Below are positions 31,023 through 43,800 of a stretch of DNA of 64,000 bases, in pieces. The position numbers and the translations under genes were made by a program. Below the pieces are notes generated by a model. The model saw only the letters and a program-made list of their open reading frames with translations. It had not been told where the DNA came from and did not search any database. Numbering within the stretch: the stretch's first letter is position 1; every line of letters starts with the position of its first letter. The stretch is taken from contig NZ_AMWJ02000001.1 of assembly GCF_000319305.2 (NCBI RefSeq), forward strand, positions 868,001 to 932,000, read 5' to 3'. The DNA is from Pseudomonas bharatica CSV86. GTDB taxonomy: Bacteria > Pseudomonadota > Gammaproteobacteria > Pseudomonadales > Pseudomonadaceae.

Positions 31023-31790
31023 ATGGGCATCGAACGCGACGCATCCGGCCTGACCCTGTTCTGCCTGCCTTATTCCGGCGCCAGCGCCACCTGCTACAGC
31101 CCATGGAAGCACAAGCTGCCTGCCTGGCTGAGCATTCGCCCGCTGGAGCTGCCCGGCCGCGGCATGCGCATGGACGAACCGCTGCACACCGATATGGCCG
31201 CCCTGGCCAGGCTGCTGGCCGACGAAATCGCCGTCGAGCTGGACCGCCCCTACGCATTGTTCGGCCATAGCCTTGGCGGCCTGCTGGCCTTCGAGCTGGC
31301 CCATGTGCTGCGCGAGCGCGGCCTGCCGCAACCCTTGTGCCTGTTCGCTTCGGCCACCGCCGGCCCGTCCCGTCGCGATGTCAGCGAGTACGCCCGCGAA
31401 AAGACCGACGCCGAACTGATCGATCGTTTGCGCGAACTCGGCGGCACCAGCGAAGGCGTATTGGCCAACCAGGAACTGCTGGAGCTGATCCTGCCGATCC
31501 TGCGTGCCGACTTCCTGCTCTGCGGCAGCTTCAATCATGGCCAGCGCGAGCCGCTGGACCTGTCGATCCATGTATTCGGCGGCAAGCGCGACACGGTCAA
31601 GGTCGAGGAACTGCTGGACTGGCAGGAGGATACCTGCACCGGCTTTTCCCTCGATATGTTCGAAGGCCATCACTTTTACCTGATCGACGAACAGGCCCAA
31701 TTGCTCCGGCAGATCCGCCGCTACGCCGAAGAGCACCTGTCCCGCTGGCGCAATCGTGCCGGGCGCCAGCCCGCCCAGGCCGCCGGCTGA
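31023..31790 (+). CDS. pvdG: Type II thioesterase of pyoverdine synthesis (PvdG)
   Basis: The 255-residue alpha/beta-hydrolase removes wrong or stalled acyl groups from NRPS carrier domains. It has the type II start [14 protein letters not shown], nucleophile Ser83 in GHSLGG, Asp190 in GGKRDTV and His216 or His217 in EGHHFYL. CAGGAAAACGAAAA precedes the ATG. It stands directly before the PvdL-type NRPS with no other promoter seen between, as pvdG does in P. aeruginosa. Confidence 0.93.
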   Translation: MGIERDASGLTLFCLPYSGASATCYSPWKHKLPAWLSIRPLELPGRGMRMDEPLHTDMAALARLLADEIAVELDRPYALFGHSLGGLLAFELAHVLRERGLPQPLCLFASATAGPSRRDVSEYAREKTDAELIDRLRELGGTSEGVLANQELLELILPILRADFLLCGSFNHGQREPLDLSIHVFGGKRDTVKVEELLDWQEDTCTGFSLDMFEGHHFYLIDEQAQLLRQIRRYAEEHLSRWRNRAGRQPAQAAG

Positions 31791-31816
31791 GCCAACGCGA
31801 CAGCACGCGTCGGCTC
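31789..31816 (+). other. Hairpin between pvdG and the NRPS gene
   Basis: GAGCC-ACGCG pairs with CGCGT-GGCTC starting at the pvdG stop codon. A T-rich stretch (GTTTTCTTTTC) comes 12 bases later, so it is not a standard terminator. It could attenuate or stabilise the mRNA. Confidence 0.4.
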
Positions 31817-31885
31817 GGCCGGCGCGTTTTCTTTTCGTCACCCGCCCCCTTTTTTGCCAAGCCCGAATTCAAGCAGGAACACTCC

Positions 31886-34800
31886 ATGGACGCGTTCGAA
31901 CTCCCCGTCACCCTGGCCCAGTCCCTCCAACGCCGTGCCGCGCAGACGCCGGATCGACTGGCCCTGCGCTTTCTGTCCGACGAACAGGACCAGGGCAGCG
32001 TGCTGACCTACCGTGATCTCGACCAGCGTGCCCGCACCATCGCTGCCGCCCTGCAAGGCCAGGCGCAAGCGGGCGACCGCGCCATCCTGCTGTTCCCCAG
32101 CGGCCCGGACTACGTCGCCGCCTTCTACGGCTGCCTGTATGCCGGCATCATCGCCGTTCCGGCCTATCCACCGGAGTCCAACCGCCGCCACCATCAGGAG
32201 CGCCTGCTGTCGATCATCGCCGACGCCGAGCCGGCCCTGGTGCTGACCGCCGCCGCGCTGCGCGACAGCCTGCTGGAAGTCGAAGCGCTGGCTGCCGAAG
32301 GCGCCCCGGCGCTGCTCTGCGTCGATACCCTGGAACACACCGACACCTGGGTCGCCCCGGAATTGACCGGCGACCATATCGCGTTCCTGCAATACACCTC
32401 CGGCTCCACCGCGTTGCCCAAGGGCGTGCAGGTCAGCCATGGCAACCTGGTCGCCAACGAACAGCTCATCCGTCACGGTTTCGGCATCGATATCAACCCG
32501 GACGACGTGATCGTCAGCTGGCTGCCGCTGTACCACGACATGGGCCTGATCGGCGGCCTTCTGCAGCCGATCTTCAGCGGCGTGCCCTGCGTGCTGATGT
32601 CCCCGGCCTATTTCCTGACCCGCCCGCTGCGCTGGCTCGAGGCGATCAGCGAGTACAAAGGCACCATCAGCGGCGGCCCGGACTTCGCCTACCAGTTGTG
32701 CGCCGCCCGGGTCAGCGAGACGGCCCTGGCCCGGCTCGACCTCAGCGGCTGGCGCGTCGCCTATTCCGGCTCCGAGCCGATCCGCCTTGATAGCCTGGAG
32801 GCCTTCGCCGAGAAGTTCGCCGCCTGCGGTTTCGACGCCAGCAGCTTCTTCGCGTCCTATGGCCTGGCCGAAGCCACTCTGTTCGTCGCCGGTGGCAAGC
32901 GCGGCCAGGGCATCCCGCACCTGCGCCTCGACGAGCAGGAGCTGGCGCGCAATATCGCCAGGGCGGGGCAGGGCAGCCCGGTGATGAGCTGCGGTACCAG
33001 CCAGCCGGAACACGCCGTGCTGATCGCCGATCCGCAAAGCCTGGACAGGCTTGACGAGAACCAGGTCGGTGAAGTCTGGGCCAGCGGCCCGAGCATCGCC
33101 CATGGCTACTGGCGCAACCCGCAAGCCACGGCGAAAACCTTCGTCCAGCACGACAGCCAGACCTGGCTGCGTACCGGCGATCTCGGCTTCATGCGCGACG
33201 GCGAGCTGTATATCACGGGGCGTCTCAAGGACATGCTGATCGTCCGCGGCCAGAATATTTATCCACAGGACATCGAGCAGACCATCGAGCGCGAGGTCGA
33301 GGTGGTGCGCAAGGGCCGGGTCGCTGCCTTCGCCGTCAACCAGGACGGTATCGAAGGCATCGGCATCGCTGCGGAAATCGGCCGCAGCGTGCAGAAGAAC
33401 GTGCCCGCCGAAGACCTGATCCGTACCCTGCGCGAAACCGTCGCCGACGCTTATCAACAGGCTCCGGCCGTCGTCGTGCTGCTCAACCCGGGCGCACTGC
33501 CGAAGACGTCCAGCGGCAAGCTGCAACGCTCGGCCTGCCGCACCCGCCTGGCCGACGGCAGCCTCGACAGCTACGCGGTGTTCCCGCACATCGGTGCCAA
33601 GGCCAGCGACACCGCCCTGGCCCGGTCCAACCTCGGTGAACTGGTCGCGCGCACCTGGCGCGAACACCTGCAAGTGGACGACATTGCTGCCGACGACCAT
33701 TTCTTCCTGCTCGGCGGCAACTCCATCCTCGCCACCCAAGTGATCGCCAGCCTGCGTGACGCCCTGGACATCGAGCTGAACCTGCGCCTGCTGTTCGAAG
33801 CGCCGACCCTGCAAGGCTTCGTCGCTGCCATCGAAGGCGCCCGGTCGGGGGCGCAAGCCCAGGACGGCATCGCCCGTCTGGCCGGTGACGAAGGCCTGCC
33901 CCAGTCTCTCGCCCAGAACCGCCTGTGGTTCACCTGGCAACTGGATCCGCAGAGTAGCGCCTACAACATCCCGGCCGGCCTCACCCTGCGCGGCGAGCTG
34001 GACGAAACCGCTCTGCGCAGTGCCTTCCAGCGCCTGGTCGAACGCCACGAATCCCTGCGCACGCGCTTCTACGAAGTGGACGGCGTGGCCCTGCAACGCA
34101 TCGACCCTGCCGGCCAGTTCGACCTCCCGCGCATCGACCTCGGCGATCTCGACGAAGACGAGCGCCGCAGTCGTGCCCAGGCCATCCGCGAAGAACAGGC
34201 ACGCCTGCCGTTCGACCTGGAAAACGGCCCGCTGCTGCGGGTGCAATTGCTCTGCCTGGACGAACAGGAACACCAGTTGCTGGTGACCCTGCACCACATC
34301 ATTGCCGACGGCTGGTCGCTGAACGTGCTCATCGACGAGTTCTCGCGGCTCTACGCCGCCGCCGTTCAGGAGCAGCCGCTGACCCTGGAGCCCCTGCCGG
34401 TGCGCTACGCCGACTACGGCCAGTGGCAGCGCGAGTGGCTGGCCCGTGGTGAGGCCGAGCGCCAACTGGCCTACTGGCAAGAGCAGTTGGGCGACGAACA
34501 CCCGAGCCTGAGCCTCGCCACCGATCACCCACGCTCCACCCGCCAGCAGCACAGTGCCTCGCGCTACAGCCTGCGCCTGAGCGCCGAGCAGAGCAAAGCC
34601 CTGAAGGCAGCGGCCCAGGGCAGCCAGTCCACGCCGTTCATGCTGTTGCTGAGCGCTTTCCAGGCCCTGTTGCACCGCTACAGCGGCCAGACCGATATCC
34701 GTATCGGCGTGCCCGGCGCCAACCGTCCGCGCCGGGAAACCCAGGGCCTGATCGGCTTCTTCATCAATACCCTGGTGCTGCGCGCCGAACTGGATTCGCG

Positions 34801-37800
34801 CCTGCCTTTCGCCGAGCTGCTGAAGCGTACCCGCCAAGCGGCACTGGAGGCCCAGGCCAACCAGGACCTGCCGTTCGATCAACTGGTCGAAGCCTTCCCG
34901 CAGGCCCGCGAGCAGGGCCTGTTCCAGGTCATGTTCAACCACCAGCAACGCGACCTCGGCGCCCTGCGTCGCCTGCCCGGCCTGCTCGCCGACGAACTGC
35001 CGTGGCACAGCCGCGAGGCCAAGTTCGACCTACAACTGCACAGCGAGGAAGACCGCAGCGGGCGCATCAACCTGTCCTTCGATTACGCCGACGAGCTGTT
35101 CGAGCGCGCCACCATCCAGCGCCTGGCCAAGCATTATGTGCGCCTGCTGGCCCAGGTCTGCACCTCCACCGAGATCGCCCTCGGTGACCTGCACCTGCTC
35201 GACGAAGCCGAACAGGCCCGTCAGGCCAGCTGGAGCGTCGCCCCGTGCACGCCAGCCAGCCGCTGGTTGCCGGAGCTGCTCAATGAACAGGCCCAGCGCA
35301 GCCCCGAGCGCACCGCGCTGGTGTGGGAGGGCGGCAGCCTGGATTTCGCCGGCCTGCATACCCAGGCCAACCGCCTAGCCAACTACCTGCGCGACAAGGG
35401 CGTCGGTCCGGACGTGAAGGTGGCGACCGCCGTCGAGCGCTCGCCGCAACTGCTGATCGGCCTGCTCGCTATCCTCAAGGCCGGCGGTGCCTATGTGCCG
35501 CTGGACCCTGACTACCCGAGCGAGCGCCTGGCCTGGATGCTGAGCGACAGCGGCGTGTCGCTGCTGTTGACCCAAAGCCATCTGCTCGGTGATATGCCCA
35601 ATGCCGAAGGCGTCAGCGCCATCGCCCTCGACACCCTCAAGCTGGACAACTGGCCGAGCCATGCGCCGGGCCTGCACCTGCACGGCGACAACCTCGCCTA
35701 TGTGATCTACACCTCCGGCTCCACCGGCCTGCCGAAAGGCGTCGGCAACACCCACGCGGCCCTGGCCGAGCGCCTGCAATGGATGCAGGCCACCTACCAG
35801 CTAGACGACAGCGACGTGCTGATGCAGAAGGCGCCGATCAGCTTCGACGTCTCGGTGTGGGAATGCTTCTGGCCGCTGATCACCGGTTGCCAGCTGGTGA
35901 TTGCCGCACCGGGCGAGCACCGCGATCCGCATCGCATCGCCCAGTTGGTCCAGCAACACGGCGTGACCACGCTGCACTTCGTTCCGCCGTTGCTCCAGCT
36001 GTTTATCGACGAGCCGCTGACGGCCAACTGCACCAGCCTGCGCCGGGTATTTTCCGGGGGCGAGGCGCTGTCGGCCGAGCTGCGCAACCGCGTGCTGGCG
36101 CAACTGCCCGATGTGCAACTGCATAACCGCTACGGCCCGACCGAAACCGCGATCAACGTCACCCACTGGCATTGCCAGGCCAGCGATGGCGCTCGCTCGC
36201 CGATTGGCCGACCGCTGGGCAACGTCATCTGCCGGGTGCTCGACAGCGAACTGAATGCCCAGCCCGATGGCGTGGCCGGTGAGCTGTGCATCGGTGGCCT
36301 GGGTCTGGCCCGCGGTTATTTGGGCCGCGCTGCACTCACTGCCGAACGCTTCGTGCCGGATGCCGCCGGCGAGCCGGGCGCACGCCTGTACCGCACCGGC
36401 GACCGCGTGCGCTGGGCCGCCGATGGTGCGCTGGAGTACTTCGGCCGTCTCGATCATCAGGTCAAGCTGCGTGGCTTCCGCGTCGAACCGCAGGAAATCG
36501 AGGCCCGCCTGCTGGCGCTGGACGGTGTCGGCCAGGCGGCCGTGGTGGTGCGCCAGACCGTTGCCGGTCCGCAACTGGTCGGCTATTTCACCGCCGAGAA
36601 AACCGGGGAGGGCGAGGCCGCGCAGAGCGCCCGCCTGAAGGCCGAACTGGCCCTGGAACTGCCGGAGTACATGGTTCCGGCACAACTGGTGCGCATGGAC
36701 GCGATGCCCCTGGGCCCGAGCGGCAAGCTGGACCGCCGCGCACTGCCCGAGCCGCACTGGCAGTCCCGCGAACATATCGAGCCGCAGACCGAACTGGAGC
36801 ACCGCATCGCCGCCATCTGGCGCGAAGTGCTGGGCGTGCCGCAGGTCGGCCTGGCCGATGACTTCTTCGAACTGGGCGGGCACTCGCTGCTGGCGACCCA
36901 GATCATTTCCCGCGTGCGCCAGGCCTGCGACGTCGAACTGCCGCTGCGGGTGCTGTTCGACCACCGCGAGCTGGGCGCCTTCGCCGAGCAGATCGCTGCG
37001 CTGCAGGCCGCTGGCGCACGCAACAGCCAGCAGGCCATCGGCAAGGTCGATCGCAGCCAGCCGGTGCCGCTGTCCTACTCGCAGCAGCGCATGTGGTTCC
37101 TCTGGCAGATGGAGCCGGACAGCCCCGCCTATAACGTCGGCGGCATGGCACGGCTCAGCGGCGCCTTCGATATCGGCTGCTTCGAAGCGGCCCTGCAGGC
37201 GCTGATCCTGCGCCACGAAACCCTGCGCACCACCTTCCCCAGCGTCAATGGCGTGGCCTGCCAGAAGGTTTCCGAAGAGACCGGCGTGGCCATGCAGTGG
37301 CTGGATATTTCCGCGCTGCCCGCCGCCGAGCGCCAGGTACGCCTGCAAGCCTTCGCCGACAGCGAAGCGCACAAGCCCTTCGACCTGGAAACCGGCCCGC
37401 TGCTGCGTGCCTGCCTGGTCAAGGCCGGCGAGCAGGAGCACTACTTCGTGCTGACCCTGCACCATATCGTCACCGAAGGCTGGGCGATGGATATCTTCGC
37501 CCGCGAGCTGGGCCTGCTCTACGAGGCCTTCCTCGACGGCAAGCCGTCGCCGCTGGAACCGCTGGCGGTGCAGTACCTCGACTACAGCGTGTGGCAGCGC
37601 CAGTGGCTGGAATCCGGCGAGCGCCAGCGCCAGCTGGACTACTGGACGGCCCAACTGGGCAAGGAACACCCGCTGCTGGAACTGCCCGGCGACCGTCCGC
37701 GTCCTGCCGTACAGAGCCATCAGGGCGAACTGCTGCGCTTCGATCTCAGCGATGACCTGGCCGGCCGCGTGCGCGCCTTCAACGCGAAGAATGGCCTGAC

Positions 37801-40800
37801 CCTGTTCATGACCATGACCGCCGCCCTGGCCATGCTGCTCTACCGCTACAGCGGCCAGACCGACCTGCGCATCGGCGCGCCGGTGGCCAACCGCATCCGT
37901 CCGGAAAGCGAAGGGCTGATCGGCGCCTTCCTCAACACCCAGGTGCTGCGCGTGCAGCTCGACGGGCAGATGCGCGTCGGTGAGTTGATCGAACAGGTGC
38001 GCCAGACCGTGATCGACGGCCAGTCCCACCAGGACCTGCCGTTCGATCACCTGGTGGAAGCCCTGCAGCCGCCGCGCAGCGCGGCCTGGAACCCGCTGTT
38101 CCAGGTGATGTGCAACGTGCAGCGCTGGGAATTCCAGCAAAGCCGCGAGTTGGCCGGGATGACCGTCGAGTACCTGGTCAACGACGCCCGTGCCACCAAG
38201 TTCGACCTCAACCTCGAAGTCACCGAGCTTGACCACCGCCTGGGCTGCTGCCTGACCTACAGCACCGACCTGTTCGACGAGCCGCGCATCGCCCGTATGG
38301 CTGCGCACTGGCGCAACCTGCTGGAAGCCCTGCTGGCCGATCCGCAACAGCGCCTGGCCGAGCTGCCGTTGCTGGCCGACGACGAGCGCCAGCGGCTGCT
38401 CGACAGCCTCGGCGTGGAGCCTGGCGAGCAGCGTCTCGACCAGTGCATCCACAGCCTGTTCAGCGCGCGGGCCAAGGCCGCGCCGCACGCCGGCGCATTG
38501 ACCTTCCGTGGCCAGACCCTCAGCTACGCCGAGCTGGATGCCCGGGCCAACCGCCTGGCCTGGATGCTCCGCGAGCAAGGCGTCGGCCCGCAGGTACGGG
38601 TCGGCCTGGCGCTGGAGCGGTCGCTGGAAATGGTCATCGGCCTGCTGGCGATCCTCAAGGCCGGCGGCGCCTATGTGCCGCTGGACCCGGAATACCCGCT
38701 GGAACGCCTGCACTACATGATCCGCGACAGCGGCGTGCGCCTGCTGCTCAGCGACACCAGGTTGCTCGAAGCCCTCGGCGAACTGCCGGAAGGCGTGGCG
38801 CGCTGGAGCCTGGAGGACGACCTGGCGAAACTGGCCGCTTACCCGGACAGCGAACCGCCGTTCATCAGCCTGCCGCAGCACCAGGCCTACCTGATCTACA
38901 CCTCCGGCTCCACCGGCCTGCCGAAGGGCGTGGTGGTCAGCCACGGTGAAATCGCCATGCACTGCCAGGCGGTGATCAAGCGCTTCGACATGCGCCCGAG
39001 CGACTGCGAGCTGCATTTCTATTCGATCAACTTCGACGCCGCCACCGAGCGTCTGCTGGTACCGCTGCTGAGCGGTGCACGGGTGGTGCTGCGTGCCCAG
39101 GGCCAATGGGATGCCGAGGAAATCTGTGCGCTGATCCGCGAGCAGGGGGTGAACATCCTCGGCTTTACCCCGAGCTATGGCAGCCAGTTGGCGCAGTGGC
39201 TGGCGACCCGGCAACAGCGTTTGCCGGTACGCATGTGCATCACCGGCGGCGAAGCCCTGACCGGCGAACACCTGCAACGCATTCGCGCGGCCTTTGCCCC
39301 GGAGCTGTTCTTCAATGCCTACGGCCCCACCGAAACCGTGGTCATGCCCCTGGCCTGCCTGGCGCCGGCCGAGCTGGAGGAGGGCCAGGCCAGCGTGCCG
39401 ATCGGCAGCGTGGTCGGGGCGCGGGTCGCCTATATCCTCGATACCGACCTGGCCCTGGTGCCGCAGGGCGCCACGGGTGAGCTGTATGTCGGCGGCGCGG
39501 GGCTGGCGGTGGGTTATCACGAGCGTGCCGGCCTCACCGCCGAGCGCTTCGTCGCCGATCCGTTCGCCACTGACGGCGGCCGCCTGTACCGTACCGGCGA
39601 CCTTGTGCGCCAGCGTGCCGACGGGCTGGTGGAATACATCGGCCGGGTCGACCACCAGGTGAAGATCCGTGGCTTCCGTATCGAACTGGGCGAGATCGAA
39701 AGCCGCCTGCTGGAGCATGCCGCCATCCGCGAAGCGGTGGTGCTGGCGCTGGATACGCCGGCGGGCAAGCAACTGGCCGGTTACCTGGCCAGCGATGTGG
39801 CCAATCAGGATGAAGCACAGCAGGCCCGCCTGCGTGACGAACTGAAGGCCGCGCTCAAGGCGCAACTGCCGGACTACATGGTCCCGGCCCACCTGGTCCT
39901 GCTCGATGCCATGCCGCTGACCGCCAACGGCAAGCTCGACCGCCGCGCTTTGCCGATGCCGGATCCGGAGCTGAACCGCCAGCACTACATGGCGCCTACC
40001 AGCGAGCTGGAACAGCGCCTGGCGCGGATCTGGGGCGAGGTGCTGAACGTCGCCCGGGTCGGCCTCAACGACAACTTCTTCGAGCTGGGTGGCGACTCGA
40101 TCCTGTCGATCCAGGTGGTCAGCCGTGGCCGTGCCGCGGGTATCCATTTCACCCCGCGCGACCTGTTCCAACACCAGACCGTGCAGGCCCTGGCCGCCGT
40201 CGCGACCACTCGCGAAGTGGTCAGTGCCGAGCAGGGGCAACTGACCGGTGCTTCGGCACTCACGCCGATCCAGCACTGGTTCTTCGAAACCCCGATCGCC
40301 AACCGGCAGCACTGGAACCAGGCGGTCCTGCTGGAGCCGACCCAGGTGCTCGATGCCGTGCAACTGGAACAGGCGCTGAAGGCCCTGCAACAGCAGCATG
40401 ACGCCCTGCGCCTTGGCTTCCGCGAGCAGGATGGCGCCTGGCAGGCGGCCTTCCGCGACGGCGACGACAGCCTGCTGCGGGTCGCCCGGGTCAGTGACAT
40501 GGCCCAGTGCACCGCGCTCTACGACGAAGCCCAGCGCAGCCTCGACCTGCAACAGGGCCCGCTGCTGCGTGCTCTGCTGGTCAGTGGCCCACAAGGCGAA
40601 CAGCGCCTGCTGCTGGCGATCCATCATCTGGTGGTGGATGGCGTGTCCTGGCGTGTGCTGCTGGAAGACCTGCAGAACGCCTACCGGCAACAGCCGCTGC
40701 CGGCCAAGACCAGCGCCCTGCGCGACTGGGCCGAGCGCCTGACCGCCCATGCCGCCAGCGATTCGCTGCGCGACGAGCGCGACTGGTGGCAGGCCCACCT

Positions 40801-43800
40801 GGGTAGCGATGCCATGCCGCTGCCGGGCACCGACCAGGCCGGTGGCCAGGAAAACCGCCATGCCGCCAGCGTTAGCGTACGCCTGGATGCCCAGCGCACC
40901 CGCCAGCTGCTGCAACAGGCGCCAAGCGCCTACCGCACCCAGGTCAACGACCTGCTGCTGACCGCCCTGGCCCGTGTGCTCTGCCAGTGGACCGAGCAGC
41001 CGTCGGCGCTGGTCCAGCTGGAAGGCCATGGCCGCGAAAGCCTGTTCGACGGGATCGACCTGACCCGCAGCGTCGGCTGGTTCACCAGCGCCTATCCGCT
41101 GCGCCTGATTCCGGCGGCCGACCTGTCCGGCTCGATCAAGGCGATCAAGGAACAACTGCGTGCGGTGCCGCACAAGGGCCTCGGCTACGGCGTGCTGCGC
41201 TACCTCGGCGACGCCGACAGCCGCAGCGCGATGCAGGCACTGCCGGTGGCACCGGTGACCTTCAACTACCTCGGCCAGTTCGACCAGAGCTTCGCCAGCG
41301 ATGCGTTGTTCCGCCCGCTGGAAGAGCCCGCCGGCACCGCCCATGACCCGCAGGCGCCGCTGCCCAACGAGCTGAGCATCGATGCCCAGGTCTACGGCGG
41401 CGAGCTGGTCCTGCGCTGGACCTTCAGCGCCGAGCGTCACCAGCAGGCGACCATCGAAGCCATCGCCGAGGCTTACCTGGCCCAGGTGCAGGCGCTGGTC
41501 GAGCACTGCCTGGACGAAGGCAGCGGCGGCCTGACCCCGTCCGACTTCCCCCTGGCGCGCCTGACCCAGGCCGAGCTGGACGCGCTGCCGGTGCCGGCGG
41601 CACGGATCGAGGATGTCTACCCGCTGACCCCGATGCAGGAGGGCATGCTCCTGCATACCCTGCTGGAACCGGGCACCGGCCTGTACTACATGCAGGACCG
41701 CTACCGCATCGACAGCGCCCTCGACCCCGAGCGCTTCACCCGCGCCTGGCAGGCCGTGGTGGCCCGCCATGAAGCACTGCGCGCCTCCTTCTGCTGGGAT
41801 ATCGGCGAAGGCATGCTCCAGGTTATCCACAAGCCGGGCGATACCCCGGTGGACTACCTCGACTGGCGCGGCATTCCTGCCGACCAGCAGGAAGCGCAAC
41901 TGCAAGCCCTGCACAAGCGCGAGCGCGAGGCCGGCTTCGATCTGCTGCACCAGGCGCCGTTCCACCTGCGCCTGATCCGCGTCGGCGAGGCCAGCTACTG
42001 GTTCATGATGAGCAACCACCACATCCTCATCGATGCCTGGTGCCGTTCGCTGCTGATGAACGACTTCTTCGACCTGTACATGGCCCTTGGCGAAGGCCGC
42101 GAGGCGCAACTGCCGCCGGCACCGCGCTACCGCGACTATATCGGCTGGCTGCAACAGCGCGGCCTGGAGCAGGCCCGGGACTGGTGGCGGGCCAACCTGC
42201 GCGGTTTCGAGCGGCCGACGCCGATTCCTAGCGACCGTCCGTACCTGCGCGAGCATGCCGGCGAAAGCGGCGGCATGGTGGTGGGCGATGTCTACACCCG
42301 CCTCGACGAAAGCGACGGCGCCCGCCTGCGCGAGCTGGCGCAGCAGCACCAGCTCACCGTCAACACCTTCGCCCAGGCCGCCTGGGCCCTGACCCTGCGC
42401 CGCCTGAGCGGCGAGCGCGACGTGCTGTTCGGCGTCACCGTGGCCGGGCGCCCGGTGGATATGCCGCAGATGCAGCGCACCGTCGGCCTGTTCATCAACA
42501 CCATCGCCCTGCGTGTCGGTTTGCCCGGCGATGGCGAGCGCCAGAGCGTGCGCCAGTGGTTGAACGGGCTGCTCGACAGCAACATGCAATTGCGCGAGTA
42601 CGAATATCTGCCGCTGGTGAATATCCAGGAGCTCAGCGAGCTGCCCAAGGGCCTGCCGCTGTTCGACAGCCTGTTCGTGTTCGAGAACGCGCCGGTGGAA
42701 GTCTCGGTGCTGGACCGTGCACAAAGCTTGAACGCCACCTCGGATTCCGGCCGCACCCACACCAACTATCCGCTGACTGCCGTGTGCTACCCGGGCGATG
42801 ACCTTGGCCTGCACCTGTCCTACGACCAGCGCTATTTCGACCAGAGCACCGTCGAAGGCATGCTGGCGGAATTCAAGCGCCTGCTGCTGGCGCTGGTGGA
42901 AGGCTTCCACGGCGATATGGCGGCGCTGCCGCTGCTGGGTGACGATGAGCGCGAGTTCCTGACCCGCGGCGTCAACCAGAGCGCCCGCGAGTACCCACTG
43001 GAGCGCAGTTATGTGGCGCAGTTCGAGGAACGGGTTGCGGCCCATCCCGAGCGGATTGCGGTCAGCTATCTGAACCAGCGCATCAGTTACAACGCATTGA
43101 ACGAGGCCGCCAACCGCCTGGGCCATGCCCTGATCGCGGCAGGCGCCGGCTTCGACCAGCCGATCGCCCTGTTGGCCGAACGCGGCCCGGATCTGCTGGG
43201 CATGATCATCGGCAGCTTCAAGGCCGGCGCAGGTTACCTGCCGCTGGACCCGGCATTGCCGAACCAGCGCCTGAGCGGCGTTATCGGGCAGAGCAGGGCG
43301 CCGGTGCTGGTATGCAGTGTCGCCTGCGAAGCCCAGGCTCGTGAGCTGCTGATCGGCAATGAAGCGGTGCAACTGCTGGTCTGGGAACAGGTCCAGCAAA
43401 GCGCCGAAATCACCAATCCCGGTCGCTACAGCAGCCCGGACAACCTGGCCTACGTGATCTTCACTTCCGGCTCCACCGGCCTGCCGAAAGGCGTGATGGT
43501 CGAACAGCGCGGCATGCTCAACAACCAGCTGAGCAAGGTCCCGTACCTGGACCTGAGTGACAAGGACGTGATCGCCCAGACCGCCTCGCAGAGCTTCGAT
43601 ATTTCCGTCTGGCAGTTCCTCGCCGCACCGCTGTTCGGTGCCCGGGTGGACATCGTGCCGAACGATATCGCCCGTGATCCGCAGGCCTTGCTGGCGCACG
43701 TTCAGCAGCAAGGCATCAGCGTGCTGGAAAGCGTGCCGTCGCTGATCCAGGGCCTGCTGGCCGAGGAGCGCGTCAGCCTCGACGGCCTGCGCTGGATGCT

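Noticed and set aside
31337..31885. Extension of the NRPS frame upstream through pvdG
   Set aside because: It overlaps pvdG in another frame; the conserved N-terminus of the acyl ligase begins at the ATG at 31886, which has a ribosome-binding site.
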